Shown: piece by piece, positions 43,905 to 52,399 of the stretch
Numbering within the stretch: the stretch's first letter is position 1
How the letters are laid out: each line of letters opens with the position of its first letter
DNA from: Sphingomonas sp. HF-S4
GTDB taxonomy: Bacteria; Pseudomonadota; Alphaproteobacteria; Sphingomonadales; Sphingomonadaceae
DNA length: 64,000 bases
Direction of reading: 5' to 3'
Assembly (NCBI RefSeq): GCF_032911445.1
Contig: NZ_JAWJEJ010000001.1
Span: 1,612,001-1,676,000 of the forward strand
Program-made: the position numbers and the translations under genes
Notes under the pieces: model-generated
Database searches by the model: none
Seen by the model: only the letters and a program-made list of their open reading frames with translations
Told to the model about the DNA's origin: nothing

Positions 43905-44326
43905 GCCGCTATACCGGCCGTTGCGCCTGCGGGGCGGTCACCGCGACGATCGCCGGCGAGGCGCTAACCGTGCGGCAGTGCTGGTGCCGTCAGTGCCAGC
44001 AGATCGCCGCGGGCTCGCCGACAACGAACGCGATGTTCGCCACCGATGCCATCGCCTTGCAGGGCGACCTCGCTACCACGTCTTATGTCGCGGCGAGCGG
44101 CAACACGCTCACCCAGAGCTTCTGCGGCACCTGCGGTACCCAGGTCATGGGCCAGTCCTCGGCGCGCCCCCAGTTCCGCACGATCCGCCTGGGCTTTATC
44201 GACGCGCCGAACGACCTTGCCCCGCAAGTCACGATCTGGACCGAAGATGCTCCCCCCTGGGCGGTGATCGATCCGGCGCTCGAACGCTTCCCGCGCCAGC
44301 CGCCACCCCCGCCGCAACGCAATTGA
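43901..44326 (+). CDS. GFA/CENP-V-type zinc-binding protein
   Basis: The 141-residue protein has the Cys pattern of the GFA (glutathione-dependent formaldehyde-activating) domain: C8-A-C10, C27-W-C29-R-Q-C32 and FCGTCGTQV near residue 75. It ends with LERFPRQPPPPP. The family binds zinc; most members have no proven enzymatic function. It is translationally coupled to the AAA ATPase (ATGA) and to the next gene (TTGA), so these three form one translational unit. Confidence 0.88.
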   Translation: MSRYTGRCACGAVTATIAGEALTVRQCWCRQCQQIAAGSPTTNAMFATDAIALQGDLATTSYVAASGNTLTQSFCGTCGTQVMGQSSARPQFRTIRLGFIDAPNDLAPQVTIWTEDAPPWAVIDPALERFPRQPPPPPQRN

Positions 44327-44982
44327 ACCTGCTTCCCGAAACCCTCGAACTGCTGACCCGGATCGGCGGCGCCGCGGACGGCGATCCCCGTCATGGCGGG
44401 TATCGCACCTATTGCGGGCTGCGCGCGCAGGGCCTTCGCGATGCGGCGCTCGCCGCGCTGACCGGCTTCGTCGCCGAAGCGGCAGTCTGGCCGCTCGCCG
44501 ATCGCTTCGCCTTCACGCGCTGGCTGGCCGAGGCCGCCGACTTCGAACGCAATACGCCGCTGACGCCCGATCCGCTGGTCCGCGACCTGCTCGAGCCCGC
44601 CGTCGCGGCGCAAGCGGCGCAGGTGCCGGCCGATGCCGAGGCGCGGATGCTGCTCGGGCTGTTCGGCAACGCCGTGGATCCCGGTACGCCCTCGCCGCTC
44701 GACCAGTATCGCGCCGCGCATGCGCTCGATCCGGCGAACCCGGTGGTGAGCGAAGTCTTCGTCCGCGCGGTGCTGCGCGGAGTCGCCTATAGCCAGCACG
44801 AGATGCCCTATCTCTATCTCGGCGCGCCGCAGGAGGACGCCGCGCTGCTCGGCCAGGCACTGACCGCCGCCCGGCGCGAAGCTTGGGGCAAGCGCTATCT
44901 CGGCCTGCTCGAGGAGCGGTTGGCCTGCGCGCGCACCGCAGTCACCGATCCCGCACAGTTGAACGACGGAAAACAGGGTTAA
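44323..44982 (+). CDS. Hypothetical protein, 219 aa
   Basis: I do not recognise the family. I chose the TTG at 44323, which overlaps the preceding stop by 4 nt and is followed by a helical, Leu/Ala-rich protein (LLPETLELLTRIGGAADGDPRHGGYRTY, RDLLEPAVAAQAAQVPADAEARMLLGLFGNAV). It is cytoplasmic by composition. An in-frame extension upstream is a shadow of the GFA gene. Because it is coupled to the MoxR and GFA genes, a role in the same chaperone or metal-handling process is possible. Its stop codon is part of the CtrA site for the next gene. Confidence 0.7.
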   Translation: MNLLPETLELLTRIGGAADGDPRHGGYRTYCGLRAQGLRDAALAALTGFVAEAAVWPLADRFAFTRWLAEAADFERNTPLTPDPLVRDLLEPAVAAQAAQVPADAEARMLLGLFGNAVDPGTPSPLDQYRAAHALDPANPVVSEVFVRAVLRGVAYSQHEMPYLYLGAPQEDAALLGQALTAARREAWGKRYLGLLEERLACARTAVTDPAQLNDGKQG

Positions 44983-44994
44983 CCCAAATTTAAC
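44979..44994 (+). promoter_or_regulatory. Perfect CtrA binding site upstream of the CHAP gene
   Basis: TTAA-CCCAAAT-TTAAC matches the alphaproteobacterial cell-cycle regulator CtrA consensus TTAA-N7-TTAAC at every defined position. It ends 50 nt before the CHAP protein start, in a promoter-like place. Such an AT-rich match is unexpected by chance in this GC-rich DNA. Confidence 0.65.
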
Positions 44995-45044
44995 CGTTTC
45001 CCGATACGCGGCGCTTGGGGGGGTATCTGTATCGGTACCCGTGT

Positions 45045-45614
45045 ATGCGTTTCCTGGCGTTCTCTCTCCTGCTTGCGGCGCCGTGCGCGGCCGTTCCCGC
45101 GCAGGCGCAATCGCTCCTCGAATATGTCGGCCAGTGCGTCCCGTTCGCCCGCCAGGCGTCGGGCATCCAGATCTATGGCGACGCCTGGACCTGGTGGGAC
45201 CAGGCCGACGGCCGCTACCAGCGCGGGCAGAAGCCGCGCGTCGGCGCCGTCCTCGCTTTCGCCAAGAGTTCGAAGCTCCAGCTCGGCCATGTCGCGGTGG
45301 TCAGCCGCATCGTCGACAAGCGCGTGCTGATGATCACCCACGCCAACTGGTCGCGCCAGAACGGCAAGCGCGGCCATGCCGAGCAGGACGTCACCTTGTT
45401 CGACGTTTCCGAGCGCGGCGACTGGAGCCTGGTCAAGGTCTGGTATCGCGACACCAATGGGCTCGGCAGCTCGATCTACCCGGCGCATGGCTTCATCTAC
45501 GGCACGCCCGATCCGTCGGCGGGCAAGGCGGTCCGCGCCGCTCGCCCCGCCGCCGAGTTGACCAGCCGCCAGCCCGATTATGTCGGCTCGCTGATCGATG
45601 CCTATGCCCGCTGA
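45045..45614 (+). CDS. Secreted CHAP-domain peptidoglycan hydrolase
   Basis: The 189-residue protein has a signal peptide (RFLAFSLLLAAPCAAVPAQAQ). The CHAP domain follows, with catalytic C31 in VGQCVPFAR, H82 in GHVAVV, and the third-position Asn in ITHANWS. CHAP enzymes are amidases or endopeptidases that cut peptide stems. It is likely used in cell separation or envelope remodelling, consistent with a perfect CtrA site just upstream. The ATG at 45045 starts the signal peptide; the ribosome-binding site is poor. Confidence 0.88.
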   Translation: MRFLAFSLLLAAPCAAVPAQAQSLLEYVGQCVPFARQASGIQIYGDAWTWWDQADGRYQRGQKPRVGAVLAFAKSSKLQLGHVAVVSRIVDKRVLMITHANWSRQNGKRGHAEQDVTLFDVSERGDWSLVKVWYRDTNGLGSSIYPAHGFIYGTPDPSAGKAVRAARPAAELTSRQPDYVGSLIDAYAR

Positions 45615-45651
45615 CTTGTGCGACCTGAGGCGCTGACGCATTACTGCGCGC

Positions 45652-47046
45652 ATGCAGGGGGGAACGGCCGAGAGGCGATATTGGTGGCTGCTCGGCTGGC
45701 TCGTGCTGCTCGGCCTCGCGCTGCGCATCGCGGGCGCCCAGGGCGCGCTCTGGCTCGACGAGGCCTGGTCGGCCAAGCAGGCGCATGATGCCGGCACGCC
45801 GCTGGCGGTGTTCCTCAACATCAACCACGACAACAACCACCATCTGAACTCGCTCTGGCTGCTGCTCGTCGGCTTCGACGCCCCGCCTCCGCTCGCCCGC
45901 GCGCTCTCGATCGTCACCGGCACCACCGCAATCCTCGTTGCCGCTGCGATCGGCCGGCGCCGCAGCCTGGCGCTCGGGCTGGTCACCGCGCTCCTCTTCG
46001 CCGTCTCCCCCGCGCTGGTCACCCTGGGGTCCGAGGCCCGCGGCTATGCGCCGATGACGCTGGCGCTGCTCGCCGCGATCCTGCTCGTCGACCGCTGGCT
46101 CGCCGGTCGGGCCGAGCGCAGCCCCGCCACCGCGCTTGCGCTCTGCTTCTTCCTCGGCGCCTTCGCCCAGCTCACCATGTTCTTCGCCTTCTGCGCGATC
46201 GCCGGCTGGGTATTCTTCACGCTATGGCAGCGCGACGGGTTCAAGCCCGCCTTCGTCGCCAGCTTCAGGCTGTTCCTGCCCTCGGGCATCGCGCTCGGCC
46301 TCGTCGTTGCGATCATCCTCGGCGCTGCAGAGGCGCGCACCGGCTTCAAGTTCGGCCGCTACGATCCGTACGACACGATGGAGCTGCTCCACGGCGTCTC
46401 CGAGATGGTCGAATACACGCTCGGCTTCCCGGTGGTCAGCATCTGGTGGTTCGTCCTCGTCCCCGCGCTCGTCATCCTCGCCCCCTCGGCGGGCGTGTCG
46501 CGCATCGCCTTTCACCGACTCGCGATCCTAGCCTTTCCGCTGACGCTGGCGCTGCTCCAGGCGGGCAATGTCGCGCACCCGCGCTATTACCTCCTCGTCG
46601 GCATCGCGCTGCTGGTCCTGCTTGCCGAGCTGCTTTGGCTCGGCCTGCGCGCTGGCGGCTGGAAACGCATCCTGGCCGGCTGCACCCTCGCCGCGATCAC
46701 CCTCGCCAGCCTCGCCTGCGACGTGGATCTCGCGATCAACCGCCGCGGCGATGTCGGTGCCGCGATCCGGGCGATGCAGGCGCGCGCGCCGCAGGGGGCC
46801 CGCCTGCTGCTCGACCGCGAGACCGGCATTGCCACGCTCGAGGCCGCCGCCGCCTCGGCGCACTATCCGCTGACCGTCCAGATCGCCGATTGCAGTGCCG
46901 CGCGCTTCTTCTTCGCCGATCGCTTCCGCGGGGAGCAACCGCCTGCCGCGATCGCGCTCTGCGGCGCGCGCTATGCCCCGATCGCCGGCACCCGCGCGCG
47001 CGGCATGTCGGGCACCCACTGGACGCTCTACGAGCGCCAGCCCTAG
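45652..47046 (+). CDS. Integral membrane glycosyltransferase-like protein (GT-C/GT39 fold)
   Basis: The 464-residue protein has about ten membrane helices. Near residues 33-40 LWLDEAWSAKQA provides the periplasmic-loop Asp-Glu pair typical of the PMT/ArnT-like GT-C fold. A soluble C-terminal segment of about 100 residues follows. GT-C enzymes transfer sugars from polyprenyl-phosphate donors. The acceptor is unknown. It lies between the CHAP and VWA genes on the same strand, 9 nt before the VWA gene. Confidence 0.8.
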   Translation: MQGGTAERRYWWLLGWLVLLGLALRIAGAQGALWLDEAWSAKQAHDAGTPLAVFLNINHDNNHHLNSLWLLLVGFDAPPPLARALSIVTGTTAILVAAAIGRRRSLALGLVTALLFAVSPALVTLGSEARGYAPMTLALLAAILLVDRWLAGRAERSPATALALCFFLGAFAQLTMFFAFCAIAGWVFFTLWQRDGFKPAFVASFRLFLPSGIALGLVVAIILGAAEARTGFKFGRYDPYDTMELLHGVSEMVEYTLGFPVVSIWWFVLVPALVILAPSAGVSRIAFHRLAILAFPLTLALLQAGNVAHPRYYLLVGIALLVLLAELLWLGLRAGGWKRILAGCTLAAITLASLACDVDLAINRRGDVGAAIRAMQARAPQGARLLLDRETGIATLEAAAASAHYPLTVQIADCSAARFFFADRFRGEQPPAAIALCGARYAPIAGTRARGMSGTHWTLYERQP

Positions 47047-47055
47047 AAGGGCGCC

Positions 47056-48234
47056 ATGTTCTTCAACTTCCTCGACGAGCTGCGCGCCGCGGGCATCCAG
47101 GCCAGCCTCAAGGAGCATCTGATCCTCCTCGAAGCGCTCGACCGCGACGTGATCGACCACACGCCCGAAGCCTTCTACTATCTCGCCCGCGCCACCTTCG
47201 TGAAGGATGAGGGCCTGCTCGACCGCTTCGACCAGGTCTTTGCCAAGGTCTTCCGCGGCATCGCCACCAACTATGGCGTCGCCCCCGCCGACATCCCCGA
47301 GGACTGGCTCAAGGCCGTCGCCGAGAAATTCCTCACCCCCGAGGAGATGGAAGCGATCAAGTCGCTCGGCTCGTGGGACGAGATCATGGAGACGCTCAAG
47401 CAGCGGCTCGAGGAGCAGCACGCCCGCCACCAAGGCGGCAGCAAGTGGATCGGCACCGGCGGAACCTCCCCCTTCGGCAATGGCGGCTACAACCCCGAAG
47501 GCGTCCGCATCGGGGGGGAGAGCAAGCACAAGCGCGCGCTCAAGGTCTGGGACCAGCGCGAATTCAAGAATCTCGACAGCACCCGGGAACTCGGCACCCG
47601 CAACATCAAGGTCGCGCTACGCCGCCTGCGCCGCTTCGCCCGCGAAGGCGCCGCCGACGAGCTCGACATCGACGCGACGATCGAGGGCACCGCCAAGCAG
47701 GGCTGGCTCGATGTCCGCATGCGTCCCGAACGCCATAACGCGGTCAAGCTGCTGCTCTTCCTCGACGTGGGCGGCTCGATGGACCCGTTCGTCAAGCTCT
47801 GCGAGGAGCTATTCTCGGCCGCGACCTCGGAGTTCAAGAACCTCGAATTCTTCTATTTCCACAATTGCCCGTACGAGGGCGTCTGGAAGGACAATCGCCG
47901 CCGCTTTACCGAGCGCACGCCGATGTGGGACATCCTGCACAAATACGGCCACGACTATAAGCTGATCCTGGTCGGCGACGCCTCGATGAGCGCCTACGAG
48001 ATAAGCCACCCCGGCGGCTCGGTCGAGCATTTCAACGAGGAAGCCGGCGCAGTCTGGATGCAGCGCCTGGTCAACACCTATCCCGCCGCGGTCTGGCTCA
48101 ACGTCCTCCCCGAGGCGCATTGGGGCTACACCCAGTCGGTCCAGATCATCCGCGGACTCATGCACGACCGCATGTACCCGCTCACCCTGGCCGGCCTCGA
48201 CGACGCGATGCGCGAGCTCAGCCGCAAACGCTAG
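47056..48234 (+). CDS. VWA domain protein, CoxE-like
   Basis: The 392-residue protein begins with an alpha-helical region (FLDELRAAGIQASLKEHLILLEALD). A low-complexity stretch (GTGGTSPFGNGGYNPEG) precedes a C-terminal VWA domain with the MIDAS-like motif LLLFLDVGGSMDP. There Gly replaces the first Ser of the canonical DxSxS, as is usual for this subgroup. In the family it pairs with a MoxR AAA ATPase, here at 43059-43904. The pair probably forms an ATP-driven chaperone. Its stop overlaps the convergent secreted-protein gene by 4 nt. Confidence 0.9.
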   Translation: MFFNFLDELRAAGIQASLKEHLILLEALDRDVIDHTPEAFYYLARATFVKDEGLLDRFDQVFAKVFRGIATNYGVAPADIPEDWLKAVAEKFLTPEEMEAIKSLGSWDEIMETLKQRLEEQHARHQGGSKWIGTGGTSPFGNGGYNPEGVRIGGESKHKRALKVWDQREFKNLDSTRELGTRNIKVALRRLRRFAREGAADELDIDATIEGTAKQGWLDVRMRPERHNAVKLLLFLDVGGSMDPFVKLCEELFSAATSEFKNLEFFYFHNCPYEGVWKDNRRRFTERTPMWDILHKYGHDYKLILVGDASMSAYEISHPGGSVEHFNEEAGAVWMQRLVNTYPAAVWLNVLPEAHWGYTQSVQIIRGLMHDRMYPLTLAGLDDAMRELSRKR

Positions 48235-49133
48235 CGCATCCCCGATCGTTCGCGCGAGTCCTCGGTAATCGTCCGGGCGATCGTGCTCGCCTGGCTCACC
48301 CCTTTCCCCTGCGGCCGCGTGTCGTACACGCCCTTGAGGTACGAGGCATCGATCAGCGTGAGCCCCGGCGGTGCGGTTACGCCCGGCTCGAACAGCGTCA
48401 GGATCGTGTCCGACTTCGCCCCGACCTTGGGCGGCCGCGCCCCAGCCAGCGTGCGCATCGCCACATAGTCCGCCACTTGGGTCAGCGTCTTGCCCAGCAC
48501 TGCATCGTCGTCGATGACGACCACCGACTGGACGGCAGCCTGCATCGTCGAAAGCTCGAGGATCGATGCCTTGCGGACCAGCATCGAACTCGCGCCTGCC
48601 GTCGGCGGGCCGCCCGGCGCGCCGGGCGTGCCTCCGTCCGATCCCTTGGCGCTCGCGCCGACGCGATCTTCGTTGCGCGTCTCCACCGTGCTCCAGACAT
48701 GCACCGGGCCTTCGCGCATCGCCTTGCGAATATCGTCCAGCTCCAATCCACGAAACAGTCCGGGCGCATCCTTGCGCATCGATTTCACCAGTTGGTCCGC
48801 GTCGTTCGCGACGATGACGAGGATATTGGGCGCGCAGTTGCTACCCCCCAGCGGTACGCCCGCGTCGCGCGCAACGGCGCGCACGCGTGCCGTCACCACC
48901 TCGGCATAATTTTCGGGAATACCGATGACCATCGGGCACACCGGCTCATGAAACCGCGCGAACTGCCCATCCACCGTCGTAGCCACGTCGCGGACGAAGC
49001 GACTGGCCTCAGCGCGAGGAACTTCGCGCTGGCCGGTCACCGTGATATCGTCTCCGGGAGTTTCCTGGGCGGCCCCACCGCTGGCAAGGAAAACCGATCC
49101 CGCCACTGCCAGCCCGAACCATCCGCTACGCAT
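48231..49133 (-). CDS. Hypothetical secreted protein, 300 aa
   Basis: The family is not recognised, though similar proteins are, from memory, common in sphingomonads. The signal peptide is FGLAVAGSVFLASGGAAQ. It is followed by DDITVTGQREVP, a segment reminiscent of the ITVTG stretch seen after the signal of many sphingomonad outer-membrane proteins. Two Cys (PVCPM and SNCAP) may form a disulfide, and a Gly/Pro-rich loop lies mid-protein. I chose the ATG at 49133 because GGGGGAG precedes it by 7 nt; 49151 is an alternative. Probably periplasmic. Confidence 0.75.
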   Translation of the reverse strand: MRSGWFGLAVAGSVFLASGGAAQETPGDDITVTGQREVPRAEASRFVRDVATTVDGQFARFHEPVCPMVIGIPENYAEVVTARVRAVARDAGVPLGGSNCAPNILVIVANDADQLVKSMRKDAPGLFRGLELDDIRKAMREGPVHVWSTVETRNEDRVGASAKGSDGGTPGAPGGPPTAGASSMLVRKASILELSTMQAAVQSVVVIDDDAVLGKTLTQVADYVAMRTLAGARPPKVGAKSDTILTLFEPGVTAPPGLTLIDASYLKGVYDTRPQGKGVSQASTIARTITEDSRERSGMR

Positions 49134-49204
49134 CACCACACTCCCCCGCATCAGGTGAGTGATACAACTAACACACTTCGCGCTTCGTGCAAAGCCAAAT
49201 GGTG

Positions 49205-49498
49205 TCAGAGCCGGTCGATCGCCCGCTGCAGCCGGCGCAGCACCGCGCCGTCATGCGCCGGGCCGCTCACCGCTTCGCCCGCCAGCGCCATCAGCCGCAC
49301 CGCGCCGAAGCTCGCCGAGAGGCCCTTGAGCCGCAGCGCCGCGGTCGCCCAGGCGTCGGGAGTCTCGGCCGATTTCATCGCCGCCACGCCGCGCTTCACG
49401 CTGTCGAGAAAGGATTCGCGCAGCTCGGCGATCAGCGCGGGCTCGTCACCCACCGCCGCCGCCAGCGTCGCATCGATTGCACCCGGATCATACGCCAT
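49205..49498 (-). CDS. Hpt-like protein lacking the phospho-histidine
   Basis: The 97-residue helical protein resembles an Hpt (histidine phosphotransfer) domain: LIAELRESFLDSVKRGVAAMKSA, then AALRLKGLSASFGAVRLMALAGEA. In active Hpt domains this reads HxLKG, and the His takes the phosphate. Here Leu-55 (codon 49336-49334, CTG) occupies that position, so phosphotransfer is not expected. It could bind a kinase or receiver domain as a decoy or scaffold. It diverges from the large coiled-coil gene. Confidence 0.7.
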   Translation of the reverse strand: MAYDPGAIDATLAAAVGDEPALIAELRESFLDSVKRGVAAMKSAETPDAWATAALRLKGLSASFGAVRLMALAGEAVSGPAHDGAVLRRLQRAIDRL

Positions 49499-49577
49499 GC
49501 GCCGAACGCTATCCGAACGGGGTTAACCGATGGTTTCGGGCGTTTGGCCTTTTGTCCAAACATGGTACAGTTCGGGC

Positions 49578-51866
49578 ATGAACGGGGGAAAACCAGCACA
49601 AGCCGCTTTCGAGCCTTCCAACGGCAACGAAGAGTTCGTCCTTTCCGACAATTCGGCGCTTCCCGCCCCGCTGGAGGAGCTCGATCTCGACGAGGACACA
49701 GACGAAAGCCACAGTCTCGGCTGGATCGCGCCTACGCTCGCCTGGGTCGCCGTGGCCGCTTGGTTCGCCGGCATGGCGTGGCTCGCCTGGCCCGCCTTCC
49801 AGCGCGGGCTTGAGCCCGTCGCGCTGATCCAGCTGATCGCGGCACTCTGCGTGCCACCCGCGTTGGTCGGCATCCTCTATCTGCTCGCGCTGCGCACCAG
49901 CCGCGCCGAGGCGCGCCGCTTCGGCGCCACTGCCCGCGCGATGCGCGCCGAGGCTGCCGCGCTCGAACGCGTCCTCGCCACGATCTCGGCCAAGGTCGCC
50001 GAGAACCACGCCGCGCTCGCCGAACATACCAATGCGATGACCGTCCTCGGCGAACGCGCCGCCGAGCGCGTCGAGGGCGCGGCCGGCATGGTCGAGCGCC
50101 AGGCCAATCGGATGGACGGCGGCATCCGCACCTTCGGCGATGCGATGGATCAGGCCGAGAAGCGTTTCGAGATCATCCTCACCACCCTGCCCAAGGCTGA
50201 TGCCGAGATGCAGGGCCTCGCCGGCCGCATCGATGCCGCCGGGCTGCTCGCCAGCCAGCGCGCCGCGTCGCTCGACACCCAGATCACCGCGCTCGCCGAG
50301 CGCGGCCGCGAAGCCGACCAGCTCGCCGGCGGCGCCGCCGAGCGCCTTGCCGCGCACATCGCGCGGATGGAAGCCACCAGCGAGACCGCGAGCCATCGGC
50401 TCGAACAGGTCACCGAGCAGATGTCGGTCGAAGTCGATGCCGTGCTCGATCGCGCCGCGGGCGCCGTCGACGAAGCGCGGAAAGGCATCGCCACGCAGGG
50501 CGAGGCGATCCTCGCAATGCTCGGCGCCAACCAGGCCGCGCTCGACCGTGCGGGCCGCGACAGCGCCGAGGCGCTGGGCGAGCGCATGGCCGTGATCGAG
50601 GAAGCGATCGGCCGCATCGGCGCGCGCCTCGCCGAGGAGCAGGGCCGCAGCGACACGCTGTTCGCCGGGCTCTTCACCGGCGTCGACCGGCTCGACCGCG
50701 AATTCCAGGTGCTCCACGCCACCGGCACCGATCGCACCCAGTCGCTCGCCGCCTCGGTCAGCGCGCTCCACGGCTCGATGGACGCGATGTCCGAAGCACT
50801 GCGCACCGGCGACCAGCTCGCACGCAAGGCAATCGGCACCTCCGAGGACCTGCTCACCGCGCTCGACGCCTCGGCGCGCGAGATCGACGAGACCCTGCCC
50901 GAGGCGCTCGCCCGGCTCGACGAGCGGATCGGCGCGAGCCGCAAGATCGTCGCCGGCGCCAAGCCCGAGCTGCTCGCCTTGGTCACCGCCGCCGAAAGCA
51001 CCCACGACGCGATCGAGGCGATCGCCGATGTCGTCTCGAAGCAGCGCGACACGCTCGCCAAGACCCAGGCCTCGCTGCTCGACACGCTCGCGGCGGGCAG
51101 CGAGCAGGCTGCCTCGCTTGGTCACATCGTCGACGACACGATCGAGACCACCCGCCGCTTCGCCGAGACCGCCGCACCGCAATTGGTCGACGCGCTGGTC
51201 AGCGTGCGCGAGACCGCCAGCGCCGCCGCGAACCACGCCCGCGAAGCGCTCGCCACGATCGTCCCCGGCGCCGCCGCCGCGCTCGAAGAGGCCAGCGGCA
51301 CGGCGCTCAAGCGCGCGGTCGATGCCACGATCCGCCACGAGATGGTCGAGCTTGCCGACAGCACCGAGGCCGCAGTCACTGCCGCTACCCGCGCGTCCGA
51401 ACGGCTGACCCAGCAGATGGTCGCGCTCGCCGACACCACAGCGCGGCTCGAAGCCCGGATCGAAGAGGAGCGCGTCGATCGCGAGCGCGCCGATACCGAC
51501 AATTTCGCGCGCCGTACCACCTTGCTGATCGAAGCGCTCAACTCGGCGTCGATCGACATTGCCAAGGCCTTCTCGGCCGAAGTCACCGACAGCGCCTGGG
51601 CGGCGTATCTCAAGGGGGATCGCGGCGTGTTCACGCGCCGCGCGGTCCGCCTGCTCGACAATGGCGACATGCGCGAGATCGCGCGCTTCTATGACGCCGA
51701 CGAGGCGTTCCGCGAACACGTCAACCGCTACATCCACGATTTCGAGGCGATGCTCCGCCACATCCTCGCGCTCCGCGACGGCTCGGCGCTGGGCGTCACG
51801 TTGCTCTCGTCGGACATGGGCAAGCTCTACGTCGCCCTCGCCCAGGCGATCGAACGGCTGCGCTGA
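49578..51866 (+). CDS. Large membrane-anchored coiled-coil protein, 762 aa
   Basis: The protein has an acidic N-terminal cytoplasmic tail (residues 1-48). Two transmembrane helices follow (about 50-72 and 81-105), then about 530 residues of Ala/Glu/Arg-rich coiled coil. The compact conserved-looking C-terminal domain (DSAWAAYLKGDRGVFTRRAVRLLDNGD to GKLYVALAQAIERLR) closes it. It has no enzymatic motif. The layout (two N-terminal membrane helices plus long coiled coil) is like TipN, the Caulobacter pole-marking protein, and a role in polarity or chromosome/division positioning is a fair hypothesis. It diverges from the Hpt-like gene. A TTAACC half site lies at about 49524. Confidence 0.85.
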   Translation: MNGGKPAQAAFEPSNGNEEFVLSDNSALPAPLEELDLDEDTDESHSLGWIAPTLAWVAVAAWFAGMAWLAWPAFQRGLEPVALIQLIAALCVPPALVGILYLLALRTSRAEARRFGATARAMRAEAAALERVLATISAKVAENHAALAEHTNAMTVLGERAAERVEGAAGMVERQANRMDGGIRTFGDAMDQAEKRFEIILTTLPKADAEMQGLAGRIDAAGLLASQRAASLDTQITALAERGREADQLAGGAAERLAAHIARMEATSETASHRLEQVTEQMSVEVDAVLDRAAGAVDEARKGIATQGEAILAMLGANQAALDRAGRDSAEALGERMAVIEEAIGRIGARLAEEQGRSDTLFAGLFTGVDRLDREFQVLHATGTDRTQSLAASVSALHGSMDAMSEALRTGDQLARKAIGTSEDLLTALDASAREIDETLPEALARLDERIGASRKIVAGAKPELLALVTAAESTHDAIEAIADVVSKQRDTLAKTQASLLDTLAAGSEQAASLGHIVDDTIETTRRFAETAAPQLVDALVSVRETASAAANHAREALATIVPGAAAALEEASGTALKRAVDATIRHEMVELADSTEAAVTAATRASERLTQQMVALADTTARLEARIEEERVDRERADTDNFARRTTLLIEALNSASIDIAKAFSAEVTDSAWAAYLKGDRGVFTRRAVRLLDNGDMREIARFYDADEAFREHVNRYIHDFEAMLRHILALRDGSALGVTLLSSDMGKLYVALAQAIERLR

Positions 51867-51887
51867 TCAGCCAGAAGGCAACCTCCG

Positions 51888-51965
51888 CCCGTTCGCTCTG
51901 AGCTTGTCGAGCGCCGTTTTCCTTGAGTTAGAAGACCGGTGCTTCGACAAGCAGAGGAACGATGG
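51888..51965. repeat. Type B inverted repeat pair downstream of the coiled-coil gene
   Basis: The left arm CCGTTCGCTCTGAGCTTGTC and the right arm with CTTCGACAAGCAGAGGAACG are inverted copies, more diverged than those at 16569-16664. It lies 22 nt after the coiled-coil gene stop and may act as a terminator. The remaining DNA up to 52087 shows no gene. Confidence 0.7.
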
Positions 51966-52087
51966 AGAGCCTACGCATACACTCTTCCAATGTAGGATTT
52001 CCCGTGCCAGCCTCGCGCTGGCTCTTTGAAACGGTAAAACCAGGCGACTCCCTCGACGACACATCCTTGCTTCGTCACGCAACTTTC

Positions 52088-52115
52088 GAAAACAAAAAAT
52101 GCGCAAAGTGCGAAG
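52088..52115 (-). terminator. Possible terminator of the nuo-birA-coaX-rnj-DUF1467 transcript
   Basis: Read leftward, a small hairpin (CGCA-CTT-TGCG) is followed by CATTTTTTGTTTTCG, a strong U-tract. The stem is only 4-5 bp, so efficiency is uncertain. It begins about 20 nt after the DUF1467 stop. Confidence 0.4.
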
Positions 52116-52131
52116 TTAAGCGCCGCGAATC

Positions 52132-52395
52132 CTACCGCGCCGTCCAGTCGAGCATTTCCGGCGTGACCCAGCCATAGACGTAGTTCAGGTAGAACAGGAC
52201 GAAAAGCACGGTCGCCACTATCGTCGTGCGTATCAGGATCTTCGTCGCGCTGAACCCGTGGGGCGCGCTTTCCGCCTGGCCGGGGACCAGTTCGGCCCCC
52301 GCCTCCTGCGCGGTGCGCACCCCGAAGGGGAGGACGAGGAACACCGCGAGCGTCCAGAACAATATGTAGATCGCGAGCATCGACTGCCAGCGCAT
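52132..52395 (-). CDS. DUF1467 family membrane protein
   Basis: The 87-residue protein has two transmembrane helices (AIYILFWTLAVFLVLPFGV and TTIVATVLFVLFYLNYVYGW) and an intervening hydrophilic loop, with LPFGVRT as the family mark. It is alphaproteobacteria-specific with no known function. It lies 4 nt downstream of the RNase J gene, an order widely conserved in the group, so it probably shares the transcript. Confidence 0.9.
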   Translation of the reverse strand: MRWQSMLAIYILFWTLAVFLVLPFGVRTAQEAGAELVPGQAESAPHGFSATKILIRTTIVATVLFVLFYLNYVYGWVTPEMLDWTAR

Positions 52396-52399
52396 GGCG

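Noticed and set aside
49523..49540. GGTTAACC half site upstream of the coiled-coil gene considered as a CtrA site
   Set aside because: The second half (TTTCG) fits the consensus poorly; mentioned only as a weak possibility.
49509..51761. 750-codon open frame opposite the coiled-coil gene
   Set aside because: Antisense shadow; the plus strand has two membrane helices, a regular coiled coil and a coherent C-terminal domain, whereas this frame is Gly/Arg/Val-rich without motifs.
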